From assembly GCA_036346275.1 (NCBI GenBank), contig JAYEVK010000037.1:62001-126000 (forward strand): a stretch of 64,000 nt of DNA. The letters run 5' to 3'. The first letter of the stretch is position 1. Each line of letters opens with the position of its first letter. Source of the stretch: Otatea glauca. Taxonomy: Eukaryota; Streptophyta; Magnoliopsida; Poales; Poaceae. Below, in pieces: positions 1-10,290 of this stretch. The position numbers and the translations under genes are program-made. The notes under the pieces are model-generated. The model did no database searches and had not been told where the DNA came from. It saw only the letters and a program-made list of their open reading frames with translations.

Positions 1-469
1 CGTACCATGGTGCAACAAAATTATCGCCCTACCAACTGGTCTACGGACAAGAGGCTGTGTTGCCCTTGAAAATCAGCATTGACTCGGTGAGAACAGCCAG
101 ACAAAATGGATTGTCGGCTCAAGATTATAAGGATTTGATGACTGATAATTTGGACAACTTGGCATAATTGCGTTTACATACACTGGATCGGCTTAAGAAG
201 AATAAGGCAAGAGTTGCAAAGGCTTACAATAAAAAAAGTGATGCCTAAGTCATTTTGCGAAGTTGATTTGGTTTGGAAAACTGTATTTCTTGGCTAACTG
301 GTAATCGATTTGGCAAATGGTCTCCAACATGGGAGGGATTTTATAGAATTCATCGGCTTGTAGATGGCAATTTTATATTTTGGAGACGTTGGAAGGTATG
401 GTGTTTCCTAATGTGATTAATGGTAAGTACTTGAATAAGTATCACCCAAGTATTTGGGTTGGTTCCTAA
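1..469 (+). pseudogene. Ty3/gypsy integrase C-terminal fragment (Tat-like)
   Basis: Translation with frame changes gives the end of a plant Ty3/gypsy integrase. The YQLVYGQEAVLPLKI block that follows the catalytic core is near the left edge. The GKWSPTWEG segment and an NGKYLNKYHPSIW ending before a TAA at about 467 follow. The reading frame is broken by a TAG near 165 and by several shifts, so nothing functional is made. From memory of plant lineages, the closing NGKYL..YYPSIW block fits Tat/Retand-like elements better than the chromovirus polyproteins elsewhere in this window; this is inference. The catalytic D,D,E part lies upstream of the window or is lost. Confidence 0.75.
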
Positions 470-722
470 TCGCTAACTATGGCTATCGGTTAGAAAAGCC
501 AAATTAACTCGTTGTAGTTAATTCGCTATAGATTATAACAGTAAAAGTAAACTACGGTCGATTACAAACATCACACTTAAATTAGAAAAGGAATTAGAGC
601 ATGAATAATAATTGGTTCAACAGCCGATTATGAATATTTTACAAAGCATTCAAAAATATTGTTTAAGACAGCCCATCCATTACAAACACTCATTGTTTAT
701 AAAAGCAGTAGTCGATCGGTGT
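470..722. other. Spacer between integrase end and antisense ORF
   Basis: AT-rich sequence with no ORF I can support. It probably belongs to the same old Ty3 element, between the pol stop and the antisense ORF. Confidence 0.4.
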
Positions 723-1083
723 TTAATTAAGGTTTGTGCCAAGAGCCGACAGTGCAGCAGTAGTCTTAGCGATGATCTGTTCCACGTCCTCAAGAATTTT
801 GTTATCTTCTTCTTCTGAGCTTGGGACAGGAACGATTTTGGCCGATTGTTTTTTAACTGATGCTATTTCCATGCCCAAGCCAAACTTCTGGTTCTTCAAA
901 GCCGATGATGCGGATGATATGTGCTCTAGGGCTTCGGCTAGAGAAGCATTGATTTTGGCCAGCTCTTCTTCCAAGGATTTTTTAGTAGATTCATGCTTGA
1001 GTACCATTTCCTTGGTGGCCTTCAGGGACTTAGATTTCTCATCATATTTGGCCTTGAGAGCCTTAGTGTTGGATACAACTTGT
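723..1083 (-). pseudogene. Antisense coiled-coil ORF, cut at its 5' end by an LTR
   Basis: On the minus strand about 118 codons are open. The protein is rich in K, E, A and S with heptad-like spacing (KAKYDEKSKSLKATKE, SLEEELAKINASLAEALEHI) and has an acidic PSSEEEDNKILEDVE segment near the end. It is predicted coiled coil without a domain I recognise. The apparent ATG at 1091 lies inside the TGTAACAT terminus of the LTR that begins at 1084, so the true start is lost and the protein is a C-terminal fragment. It sits antisense just downstream of a Ty3 integrase. Tat-lineage elements such as RIRE2 and Grande are known to carry antisense ORFs in that place, so I infer an element-encoded accessory ORF rather than a host gene. 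A captured host fragment is the alternative. Confidence 0.5.
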
Positions 1084-1453
1084 TGTAACATCCTAAAATT
1101 TTCTTTTATTTAATTTATTGTGTCACTTGTGTATTTTATGATTTTTCTAATTTATTGGATTTTTTTGGAATTTATTTGAATTTATTTCAAATTATGTATA
1201 TTGGCCTTTTGTGAAAACTAATTAATTATAGATAAAATTTAAATAAAGTTTGGCTAAAGATATTTTATTTAAGTTCAAAATGTGTCAAAGTATTTATGAG
1301 AATTTTCTTGGATTTTTTAGATATTTTTATTGCTTAAAACTAATTAAATGATTTACTGGATTTGTTTTTAAAGAAAAATCCGGATAATCTATAAAATAAT
1401 AATGGGCCGGAGCCCATTACTGTTGCTCGTGGCCCATATTTGTGCACGAAGAC
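1084..1453 (+). repeat. 5' end of an LTR (A'-like), interrupted by element A
   Basis: Begins TGTAACATCCTAAAATTTT and is colinear with the first 370 bp of the isolated LTR at 17320, but breaks off where the LTR of element A starts (TGTAACATCCC at 1454). The rest of this LTR is not found on the other side of element A, probably because the deletion that removed the end of the 3' LTR of A also removed it. Confidence 0.7.
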
Positions 1454-4400
1454 TGTAACATCCCAAAATTTGGGCTATAGTTTCACTTATGTGCATTTTA
1501 ATGATTTTCTGAAATTATTGGATTTTCTGGGATTTAATAGAATTTATTTTAATTAAGTATATTGAACCTTTGGTAAAAACTAATTATATATAGATAAAAC
1601 TAATATGAAGTTTTGCCAAAAATATTTTATTTGGATTCAAAATGTCTCGAAGTATTTATGAGAATTTTCTTGGATTTTTCCTGATATTTTAATTACCTTA
1701 AATGAATTAATCTAATTTCGGAATTATTTTAAATCAAAAGCTTTTGAAAATCGGTGAACAAGATCGGGCCAAGCACACGATCGTGTGTCAGCCAGAGCGC
1801 GCCAAGGCGCCCGCTCAGCCCGCTTCCCGCCACCCGCGCTTGGCCGTTGGTTTTCCATCGGACGATCCGCATCTCACCGAAACCCTAGCGCCTTCTACCG
1901 TTGGATCAAGATCGGCGGAGAGAATTCCTCGCGTTGTTTTGGAAGGCCAAGATCGCGCCCGTCGGTTTTGGAAAGAACGGATCGGATCGTATCGCCGGAT
2001 CTAATCGTGGCCGCTGATCGCAAATCGGACGGCACTCGCTTGTCGCCTCCGATTCGGTTTCCGAAGTTCGCGCGCGCCCGCCTCCGCCGCGGATTGCTTA
2101 GGGTTTCTTTCCGCGCGCATGCCGAGGCTATAAAAGCCGCAGCCCGCGACCGATGTTCCTCGCCCTTGCGCAGCCAAGAGCACTAGCCTCTTGGCGAGTC
2201 ACCGCTGCTTAGCCCCGAGCTCGCCGTAGTTCTTTGTAGCGCCGCTCTCTTATTCTCGCCGTTCGCCGCCGCTCAAGCCTCCATCCGCTCGGGTTCCAGA
2301 TCTAGGCTCGTCGCGCCGAGCCGCACCGGCCGCTACTTCTTCTCGCCGAGTCGCACCAAACGCCGCTCGGGTGGTCTTCTTCCTCCGCTCCGGTGATCCG
2401 CCGCCGCCGTCGCCATCTTCGCCTCGAGCACGGACACCGCTGATCTTCCGGGACGTCTCGATCGTGCGCGCCGCTTCGTCTCGCAGTGATCAACTCGTAA
2501 GCTTGGACCGCTGGATCAGTCTGTTCGGTTGAGATCGCGCCGCGTGTGCGTTAGGGCGTAGCCGTCGGATCGCCGCCGGATGCTGGCCGCGTGTCGAGCA
2601 TCGGCAGACGCGGCGCGCCGCAGCAAGAGATGCGTGCCGCGTGTCAGGCGCGTGACGAGAGGCGCTGTGAGCCGCGTCCACGGTGGACCAGAGGCGGTTC
2701 CGTGCACCGGGTCCATGCGCCGAGGTGACAAGTTGCTCAATAAAAATCTTTTTCAGTAGAAAAATAATTCTGGAAAATCGGAAATTCTATTTTTTGTATT
2801 TCCACTATTTATTCAAATTTCAAAAGGCTATATCTTTTGCATTTTAACTTGGATTTGAGTGATTCAAATTTCTAAAAAAATTTAAAATCAAGATCTATTT
2901 ATTGGTGAATTTTATTTTATTTTTGGAGTTTGGTTGCTCTCTGTTTTGGTGTTTATTTGCTATTTTGGCATCGTTTCGCATAGACGTTGAACTGCTCGGT
3001 GATCCGGAGGAAGATTCATAGCTTCAAGACCCAAGCTCAGAGCAAGACCAACACCTACTCCAAGGCAAGTTGTGCTTTGATCATGTTGCACCCAATTTCA
3101 CCAAATTGCTATTTTGTCTTTTAAATTATGCATGATATTTTATGTGTATAAATGATTTCAATTAATCTGGGAATTAGATGATATGTCTAATTGAATTAAA
3201 TCACACCTTTTCAATTTTATGCCATGATCTAATTGTCACCCTAGGATGTGGAATTATAGTTGGTTAATATTAATAATCAACATGGGACTAGTTAGACCGT
3301 CGTAGATTGCTTAGCCATGCCACGCCATCACATGTGTCCGAATGTTGTTACTTAATCTTGACTAATGGAATATGGAACAATGTTTAAGAATTTGTGTGTC
3401 ATGTGTTGTCACACAGTGCTATCAAGTTGTCGTGGCGAGGAGGTCACACAACTAGATTGAAATGTGGGGGGGCACGTGGTGCTTGGTAACCAACTGGGGT
3501 GGTAATGATTTAGATTGGGGCAAGTGGCAAGGGGCAGCCAAGGTCGGGCCAGATTGGCGGGGTATGTGGAAGTCTTGCCTTGATCACTTTAAAGACTTAA
3601 CCTTGCAAGCCTTTGACCTGAGTCTCTCTTGCAACACATGTCTGGAATGGGACAGCCTAGCTGAATAATTTGTGAAGCCTATATTTTGGTACTGTCGTGG
3701 TGGACAGTGAGTCCCGGTTTACTGGTTTAACTCACATGGCGTAAGAGGGGGCCTGTTGTGGTGGTTTAACCCTTTGATGTTGAAACCTTAGCGAACAGTA
3801 CTAGATTTAGGTGTAGCATTGTAAAGGCTTTGTTATGATCACTCACCTTGGTGGTGTTTGGTTGTATCGTGTGGGTAAAGTGCATAACCTCTGCAGAGTG
3901 TACAATTTATTCGAATAGCCGTGCTCACGGTATTGGGCAATGCTCGGGAATTACAGTTAAGGGTTAGACTTTTGTTAAACAAAAACTTGTTGGGATGGCA
4001 GGGTGCCATGGGAGGTGGAAATTGATTTAGGATTGGAAATTTGGTTTACTTCATAAATGCTGAATCTATTATTTACTGTTATTGTTTTACTGCTTTTCAA
4101 TCTATTTATCAGATTCTTGTTAAATGCCGCTCTCATCGCAAAATAGCCATATTAGCCATTCCTTTGGATTAAGCCAAGCATATAGAATATTAGACTTGCA
4201 TTCTTTGTGCACAACTTGTTGAGTGCTTTATGTACTCACCCCAACAACAACAACTTCAGAAGAGGAAGAATCTACGCCCTTCGTGGAGGAGGATTATATG
4301 GATGCGAATGCTTAGGGTCCGAGCCTCATCAATTGCCTGCGGTGAACTGGGGAGCTGCTACGCTTATTTACTTTTTTCCGCTGCTGCTTATTTGCTATTT

Positions 4401-4584
4401 CTTTTATAAGCCCTGTGTGGCAATAATCATGTAAGACAACAGTTACTATTAATTATTAAAGTTATGATATATTCCGCTGTGTATGACTATGATAGCATCT
4501 ATGTTGAGCCTGTGTGCACTAGCGTGATCCTGGACTAGTGCGGTATACACAGAGGGTCCGGATTTGCAAATTCGGGTCCCGACA
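1454..4584 (+). repeat. 5' LTR of element A (3131 bp)
   Basis: Starts TGTAACATCCCAAAATTTGG and ends GGGTCCCGACA, the TG...CA form of LTRs, and is followed after 4 bp by the primer-binding site. It is colinear with the 3' LTR at 10291 and with the inverted solo LTR at 22345-31167. Composition is mosaic: an AT-rich first 300 bp, a GC-rich island from about 1740 to 2730 with a TATA box, then AT-rich sequence to the end. ORFs seen inside the GC island have no homology and are ignored. Confidence 0.92.
2129..2136 (+). promoter_or_regulatory. TATA box of the element A LTR
   Basis: TATAAAAG in a GC-rich setting, about 675 bp into the LTR. The same position carries TATAAAG in the 3' LTR (10970-10976) and the inverse complement in the solo LTR (near 30500), so the motif is conserved among copies. 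It implies a U3 of about 0.7 kb and an R-U5 leader of about 2.4 kb. Confidence 0.65.
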
Positions 4585-4588
4585 AAGG

Positions 4589-4600
4589 TGGTATCAGAGC
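4589..4600 (+). other. Primer-binding site, initiator-Met tRNA type
   Basis: TGGTATCAGAGC, complementary to the 3' end of plant initiator tRNA-Met, 4 bp after the LTR terminus. This is the usual reverse-transcription primer site of plant Ty3 and Ty1 elements. Confidence 0.92.
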
Positions 4601-4851
4601 CATACTGACTATAGGTCTTGGCCCTAGGTAGTTGGTATCTCTTAGGAGTGTCCAAAATTATTTTCTAAAGAAAAAGGTTAAATTGACTAATAAGAAACTC
4701 TTGGCTTATCTCATCCCTCTACTCTCATCCTTGCTAAATTACCTTCTTTTCGTTGCCGTTTCGAGTGGAGATCTTATTCAAAATTTTGTTTTGAATAGAT
4801 GCCGATCTTCCAGTCCTTCGAGTCAAGACAGGGTGGCTATTCCATGGAGCT

Positions 4852-5529
4852 GTGGAGAGTTTTCAAGTGATTGGAGGCTTCGATCGTCCGCTCTACCGAG
4901 GAAGTAACTGGAATGTCAATGGTGTGCATCGGGGGTTCTTCTGCAAGCTGACCATCTTCGCTCGAGAGTGCGACGAGACCACCAGATCGATCCACATCAC
5001 CACCCGGAGGTTCACGTACGAGGCGGGAATTCAGGAGGCTACCAGACTTGTTTCACGACGAGATCGCCACGACCACGCCTACGAAGCCAGCGACACCGTG
5101 TTTCGGCTTCACCCAACAAAGGCGGCGCAAGGCGTCGACGGATCGTGGAGGGGTGTGCTATCGCGGTACACCTTGCCGAAGTTCGCCATCGCCTGAAGGA
5201 GCACTCGAGGACACCGCCAGAGCCTGAGAGGCAGTGTCACGAGACACCGAGGGTGTCCGAGCGAGCTTTAGAAGACCCGTGACGCAAAGAACTGTGGTCA
5301 TCGCCGAGTGGAGGAGGCCTTGTAGGTAGTCGAGGAGTTGGCGGACCAGGTCATCCAGGAGCCAGATGGAGTCGCCGAAGAAGAAGAAGAAGAGGAAGAC
5401 CCAGAGGAGCGTGAGTGGGAGCCAGAGGAGCCAGCAGAGGGTCACCAGGATGGGTTTGCACCCATGCCAGCCCACCCTCCGGTGTATGCGCCGGATCAGT
5501 CCCAGCCAGGGTGGCTGGATGAGTGAGAG
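4852..5529 (+). pseudogene. 5' accessory ORF of element A (unknown domain, acidic tail)
   Basis: Between the primer-binding site and gag lies a separate broken coding region. Its first part (4852-5196) contains the segments FQVIGGFDRPLYRG, CKLTIFAREC and RRFTYEAGIQEATRLV. They give the impression of a small folded domain of the sort seen in uncharacterised ORFs of grass retroelements. After frame changes (one frame stays open to 5282), the region from about 5338 encodes a Glu-rich stretch (EEEEEEEDPEEREWEPEEP) and a Pro-rich end, closing at a TGA at 5524-5526. A TTG reported at 5338 is not a credible start; that part is better read as the tail of the upstream ORF. I do not know its function. 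It could also be the decayed N-terminal region of gag. Confidence 0.5.
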
Positions 5530-5761
5530 TTGGTCTTAGAGTTGTGTTGAGACTCGAGTGTTGAGTCGCGTCTTTAAGATAGTCTTTACCTTTTAGTAGA
5601 CATTAAGGTTGCATGTTTAGTTTGGTTCTTAATTGTTTGTCGAGTGTGCGAGATGCGTTGCAAAGCCCTTAGGCATTGTAAGCACCATACTAAGTATCAA
5701 TAAATATTATTTAAGTTGGGTTTAACCTGTTTCCCGCCTTAGAAATTCTTGCATCTTATCT
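5530..5761. other. Spacer between accessory ORF and gag
   Basis: No ORF supported. It contains AATAAA at 5699-5704, which could act as a polyadenylation signal for an upstream transcript, but an AT-rich spacer can contain this by chance. Confidence 0.4.
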
Positions 5762-7001
5762 ATGCTACATCTATCTTTCCTAACCCAAGAAGCAATCAAG
5801 CGGATGGTGAACACTGCAGCAACAATGGAGCTTCAGAAGTGGTCTACGCCAGCAACAATCCCAATGAAGGAGCACCACCGCAGCAAGCACCGCCAGAGAT
5901 ATGCGAACTTGGGAGCTTTTCTCGCTGCACAAACTCGCTTGATGCGCACTATGATGCAGCAAATGACCAATATGGCTGCAGTCAACAACCCCGCTGCTCA
6001 GAACAACAATGGCGGGCCTCGTCCTTACTCCAAGTTGTCGGACTTCATGAGGACCCGACCGCCAACATTCTCAGGAAATGTCAATCCCTTGGAAGCGGAT
6101 GATTGGCTGAGAACCATTGAGAGGAAATTGTACATCACTCAATGTGAAGGCCATGAGAAGGTTCTTTACGCATCCCATCAGCTAGAGGGAACAGCTGCAG
6201 AATGGTGGGAGAACTATTGTGCTGCTCATGAAGCACCCATGGAAATCACATGGGAAGAGTTTGCAACGGCCTTCCGCCAGTACCATGTACCGGAAGGGAT
6301 GATGGACCTGAAAAAGGAAGAGTTCAGGGCGCTTAAGCAAGGAGGCCAACCGGTGGCCGATTACTTGAACAAATTCACGCAGTTAGCTCGCTATGCTTCT
6401 GAGGACGTAGCGACGGACAAGGCCAGGCAGTCCCGCTTCATGAAAGGACTAAACTCAGGGCGGTGGGGCTAATTACCCACACTTTTCCGGATTTTCAAGA
6501 ATTGGTAAACAAGGCTTTGATCCTGGAGGATAAGCGCAAAGAACTGGGGAAATCGCAAGCGCTTGATGACCAACCAAGGTGGACGCCCTAACCACCTGCG
6601 AATGAGGATGACCCCACAACAGCTTGCTGTGTTCCAACGCAAGTCGCCGGTAAACCAAAGAACACCGCGCGCGACCACCGTGACGAGTTATCGACTCCGG
6701 TTCGTGGTAACAATGCTCAGGAGGAGTGCAGCGATCCACCGCCGGAAGGTGCTACAGTTGCAATGAGTTGGGGCATTATGCTAATAGATGTCCCCAGAAA
6801 GGAGGTATCACGCCAGTACGTTTCAACCTTGGAACGACGCCTGCTAAGGCACCAATGACGGGAGCGAATCGAGGAGCTGGACAGGCAGGAGCGACCGCCT
6901 TAAGCTACAATTCGAGGCAGAGTCAACCACATCACCGCCGATGGAGCCCAGAAGCATCGACGTCAGATCGGGTAAGTTTTGTAAACTCAAGACTGCAATA
7001 A
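5762..7001 (+). pseudogene. gag: gag (capsid and CCHC zinc knuckle), frameshifted
   Basis: Gag forms the virus-like particle and binds element RNA. The first open part (5762-6472) carries a typical retrotransposon Gag region from about residue 85, including the conserved LEADDWLRTIERKL, WWENYCAAH, ITWEEFATAFRQYHVPEG and KQGGQPVADYLNKFTQLARYA segments. A shift near 6460 ends it early; coding continues in another frame (VNKALILEDKRKELGK at about 6505-6550) and shifts again. The nucleocapsid knuckle CYSCNELGHYANRC (CX2CX4HX4C) is intact at about 6751-6792, in the frame that closes at 7001. The start is uncertain: ATGs at 5762 and 5803 are both possible, and the usual N-terminus may be missing. 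Confidence 0.8.
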
Positions 7002-7439
7002 AGATTATTTGATTCAAGAGCTCAGATTCATTTGTCTCTCGAGCTTTTGCATCCAAAATGGTTTGAGCATGAAAATCTTAAGTGTGTGATGCTAGTCCAA
7101 GCCCGTGATCTAAGTTAAGATCTAACCTTGGGTGTTTGGGCGTGAAGCTAATAATTAATGGGGTAGAGTTCTAGCGAACTTGATTATTCTAGATGCCCAA
7201 GCTTTAGATTTCATTCGGGAATGGACCGTTAACCAAGCATAAGACAGCTTTTGGATTGTGGTGAAGGGTTGTATCCATTGAGAGCCCTAGAGGAGAGAAA
7301 GTGAAATTTCAAGCGGCAGATTCGTGGTGGTCAATTAATGGTTAATAGCATGAGAACCGTCGTCATAGAGGATGTGCCGATGAGTCGGGAATATCCAGAC
7401 GTATTTCCGTAAGATCTGCACGAATCTTTGCGGATCGTG
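7002..7439 (+). pseudogene. Aspartic protease remnant of element A
   Basis: Expected place of the retropepsin that cleaves Gag-Pol. Only a trace remains: LFDSRA at 7005-7022, where active plant elements have DSGA, followed by LELLHPKWFEH. The catalytic Asp is still encoded but the essential Gly after Ser is Arg, and the surroundings are full of stops. About 400 bp further on cannot be translated sensibly. Confidence 0.55.
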
Positions 7440-8775
7440 ACATCGAGTTCGTCATTGAGTTAGCACCGGGAACCGCACCAATAGCAAAAAGACCTTATCG
7501 GATGCCTACCGATGAGTTGGTGGAGATGAAGAAACAGATCGACGAGTTATTAGAGAAAGGTTTTATAAGACCAAGTTCGTCGCCATGGGGAGCGCCAGTT
7601 TTGTTTGTCAGGAAAAAGGATGGAAGCCTTAGAATGTGTATTGATTACCGTGCACTTAATGAAGTGACGGTTAAGAATAAGTATCCGTTGCCAAGGATTG
7701 ATGATCTGTTCGACCAGTTGAGAGGAGCTAGAGTTTTCTCCAAGATAGACCTTCGTTCAGGATATCATCAGCTAAGGATTCGAACGGAAGATGTTCCGAA
7801 GACCGCATTCTCTTCAATATATGGACATTATGAGTTCACAGTCATGTCTTTTGGATTGACCAATGCGCCGACATATTTCATGAACTTGATGAATAAGATT
7901 TTCATGGATTACTTGGACAAGTTTGTTGTTGTGTTCATAGATGATATTTTGGTGTATTCAAAGACCGAAGCAGAGCATGCAAATCATCTGAGGCTAGTGT
8001 TGGAAAAGCTGCGTGAGCAACAGCTGTATGCTAAATTCAGTAAGTGCGACTTTTGGAAGGAAAAGGTGGAATTTCTCGGTCATGTTATGACTGCAGAAGG
8101 AGTTGCCATCGACCCAAGCAAAGTGGAGGCAGTGTTGCATTGGGAGCAACCAAAGTCTGTCACTCAAGTCCGAAGTTTTCTGGGAATGGCAGGATATTAT
8201 CGCCGGTTCATAGAAGGATTTTCGACGATTGCGAGACCTCTTACGCAGTTATTGAAAAAGGAAAAGAAATTTTCATGGACGCCAGATTATGATAAGAGTT
8301 TTGAGGAATTAAAGAAGCGTTTGACAACAGCCCCAGTGTTGGTTTTGCCTAATGTTCAGAACAGCTTCGATATATACTGTGATGCGTCAAGACAGGGTCT
8401 TGGATGCGTATTGATGCAAGAGGGTAAAGTGGTCGCATATGCGTCAAGGCGCTTAAGACCGCATGAAGGAAATTATCCTACGATGACTTGGAATTGGCCG
8501 CCGTGGTGCATGCCTTGAAATTGTGGCGCCATTATCTCATTGGAAATAGATGTGAGATATATACGGACCATAAGAGTTTGAAATATATTTTCACTCAATC
8601 AGATCTCAATATGAGGCAAAGGAGATGGTTGGAATTAATCAAGGATCATAACATGGGAATTCATTACCATCCGAAAAGCAAATGTGGTAGCCGATGCCTT
8701 AAGTCGCAAGAGCTACGTGGCGAATATGATGGTGCAGAAGGACAATGTAATCGTGCAGAGAATTGCAAAATTTAA
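7440..8775 (+). pseudogene. pol: Reverse transcriptase and RNase H of element A
   Basis: The frame is open from about 7440 (DIEFVIELAPGTAP) to 8518 and gives a near-complete RT: KGFIRPSSSPWGAPVLFV, RMCIDYRALNEVT, the SFGLTNAP turn and the catalytic FIDD at about 7937-7948 (YxDD-equivalent of Ty3 elements). The RT/RNase H connection follows (FLGMAGYYRRFIEGFS). RNase H begins at IYCDASRQGLGCVLMQEGK; the first catalytic Asp is present. A 1-bp deletion near 8482 changes frame. RNase H resumes at ELAAVVHALKLWRHYLIGN and YTDHKSLKYIFTQ, then shifts again near 8672 before VVADALSRKS. Polymerase and nuclease would not be made as one protein. Confidence 0.85.
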
Positions 8776-9629
8776 AACTGGAAGTAGTTTCGAATGATTC
8801 CTAGCTGCTTTGGAAGTGAAGCCAACGTCAAGATCAAATTCGAGAAGGACAAAAAGATGATGAGAAAGTCAACCGAATCAAAGCTAAAAAGGATGAAGGA
8901 TTAGCAAAGGACTTTACCGTGGATGACCAAGGTACCATGTGGTTCAAGGGTCGCATTTGTGTGCCAAACAGACCATAACTTAAGCAGTTGATTTCGGAAG
9001 AGGCTCATGATTCCAAGTATTCAATTCATCCAGGAAGCGCTAAGATGTACCAGGACTTAAAGGAGAGGTTTTGGTGGCCGAATATGAAGCGTGAAGTCGC
9101 CGAGCACGTTGCCTTGTGCGATGTATGCCAGAGAGTTAAGGCAATACACCAGAGACCAGCAGGTTTGCTACAACCGCTAAAAGTCCCAGAATGGAAGTGG
9201 AAAGAAATCGGTATGGATTTCATCACCGGTTTGCCAAGAACCCAAAGTGGGTATGATTCTATTTGGGTCATTGTGGATCGTTTGACCAAAGTTGCTCACT
9301 TCATTCCGGTTAAGACAACGTACTCAGGAGACCGGTTAGCAGAATTATACATGGCCAGAATTGTGTGTTTGCATGGTGTGCCTAGGAAAATAGTGTCGAT
9401 GCAGGTACTCAATTCACCTCGAGGTTTTGGGATAAATTGCATGAAGCTATGGGAATGTGATTGAACTTTAGTACAAAGATATCACCCATGCATCGATGGT
9501 CGATGTAAAGAGTAAATCGATTTTGGAAGATATGTTAAGAGCTTGCGCTTTAGCCTACACCACTTCATGGGACAAATGCTTATCAGATGCGAGTTCGGCT
9601 ATAACAACGATTACAAAGCTAGTTTGTAG
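8776..9629 (+). pseudogene. pol: Integrase zinc-binding and core region of element A
   Basis: The open part 8988-9464 holds the HHCC zinc-binding module (HDSKYSIHPGS...CDVCQ) and the start of the catalytic core with the first Asp in GMDFITGLP. The second catalytic Asp should lie near 9400 (VSDRG motif). Instead the frame reads VSMQVLN after a small sequence change, and a stop follows at 9464. From 9465 to 9629 translation is broken by several stops. 8776-8987 is the decayed linker from RNase H. Confidence 0.78.
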
Positions 9630-10253
9630 ATGTCGCCATTTGAGGCTTTATATGGTCGTGCTGTCGACTTAACGAATTGGAATGAGACAGAGCGTATGAT
9701 ATTTGGCCCTGATATTCTCAAGGAAACTGAAGAGCAAGTTGCTATGATAAGAGAGAGGTTGAAAATCGCGCAGTCAAGGCAAAAGAGTTACGCTGATAAT
9801 CGACGTCGTGACCTGAGTTTCGAGCCCGACGATTTCGTATATCTTAGAGTTACCCCTCTGAAAGGAGTTAAGAGGTTTCACGCTAAAGGAAAGCTTGCCC
9901 CAAGATACGGTTGACCGTTCAAAATTTTGAGCCGTCGAGGGGAGGTTGCTTATCAGTTGGAATTGCCGCAGTCGCTGGCAGGCGTGCATGATGTGTTCCA
10001 TGTGTCACAACTCAAGAAGTGTCTTTGGGTGCCAGCAGAGCAGACGCCTATAGAAGAGATTGAGTTCCAGAAGGATTTGACCTACAAGGAACAGCCAATG
10101 AAAATTTTGGATGTCATGGACCACAGAACCAGGAACAAGTCAGTTCATTTTTGCAGAGTTCAGTGGAGCAACCATTCTGAGAATGAGGCAACCTGGGAGC
10201 GTGAAGAGGATCTGAAGTCAGAATTCCCAAACCTATTCCCTAGTCAGCCTTGA
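9630..10253 (+). pseudogene. pol: Integrase C-terminus and chromodomain of element A
   Basis: Open from 9630 (SPFEALYGR) through QSRQKSYADNRRRDLSF, then one in-frame TGA at 9912-9914 (after APRYG) and open again to the natural end at 10253. The second part includes HDVFHVSQLKKC and the chromodomain (EQPMKILDVMDHRTRNKSVHF, VQWSNHSENEATWEREEDL). Chromodomains of this type guide integration toward marked heterochromatin in chromoviruses. Both parts are in one frame, so a single stop separates them. Confidence 0.85.
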
Positions 10254-10272
10254 ATCTCGGGGTCGAGATTCT

Positions 10273-10288
10273 ATTAAGGGGGGAAGGG
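10273..10288 (+). other. Polypurine tract of element A
   Basis: Purine-rich AAGGGGGGAAGGG just before the 3' LTR terminus (TGTAACATCC at 10291). This is the plus-strand primer site. Confidence 0.85.
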
Positions 10289-10290
10289 TT

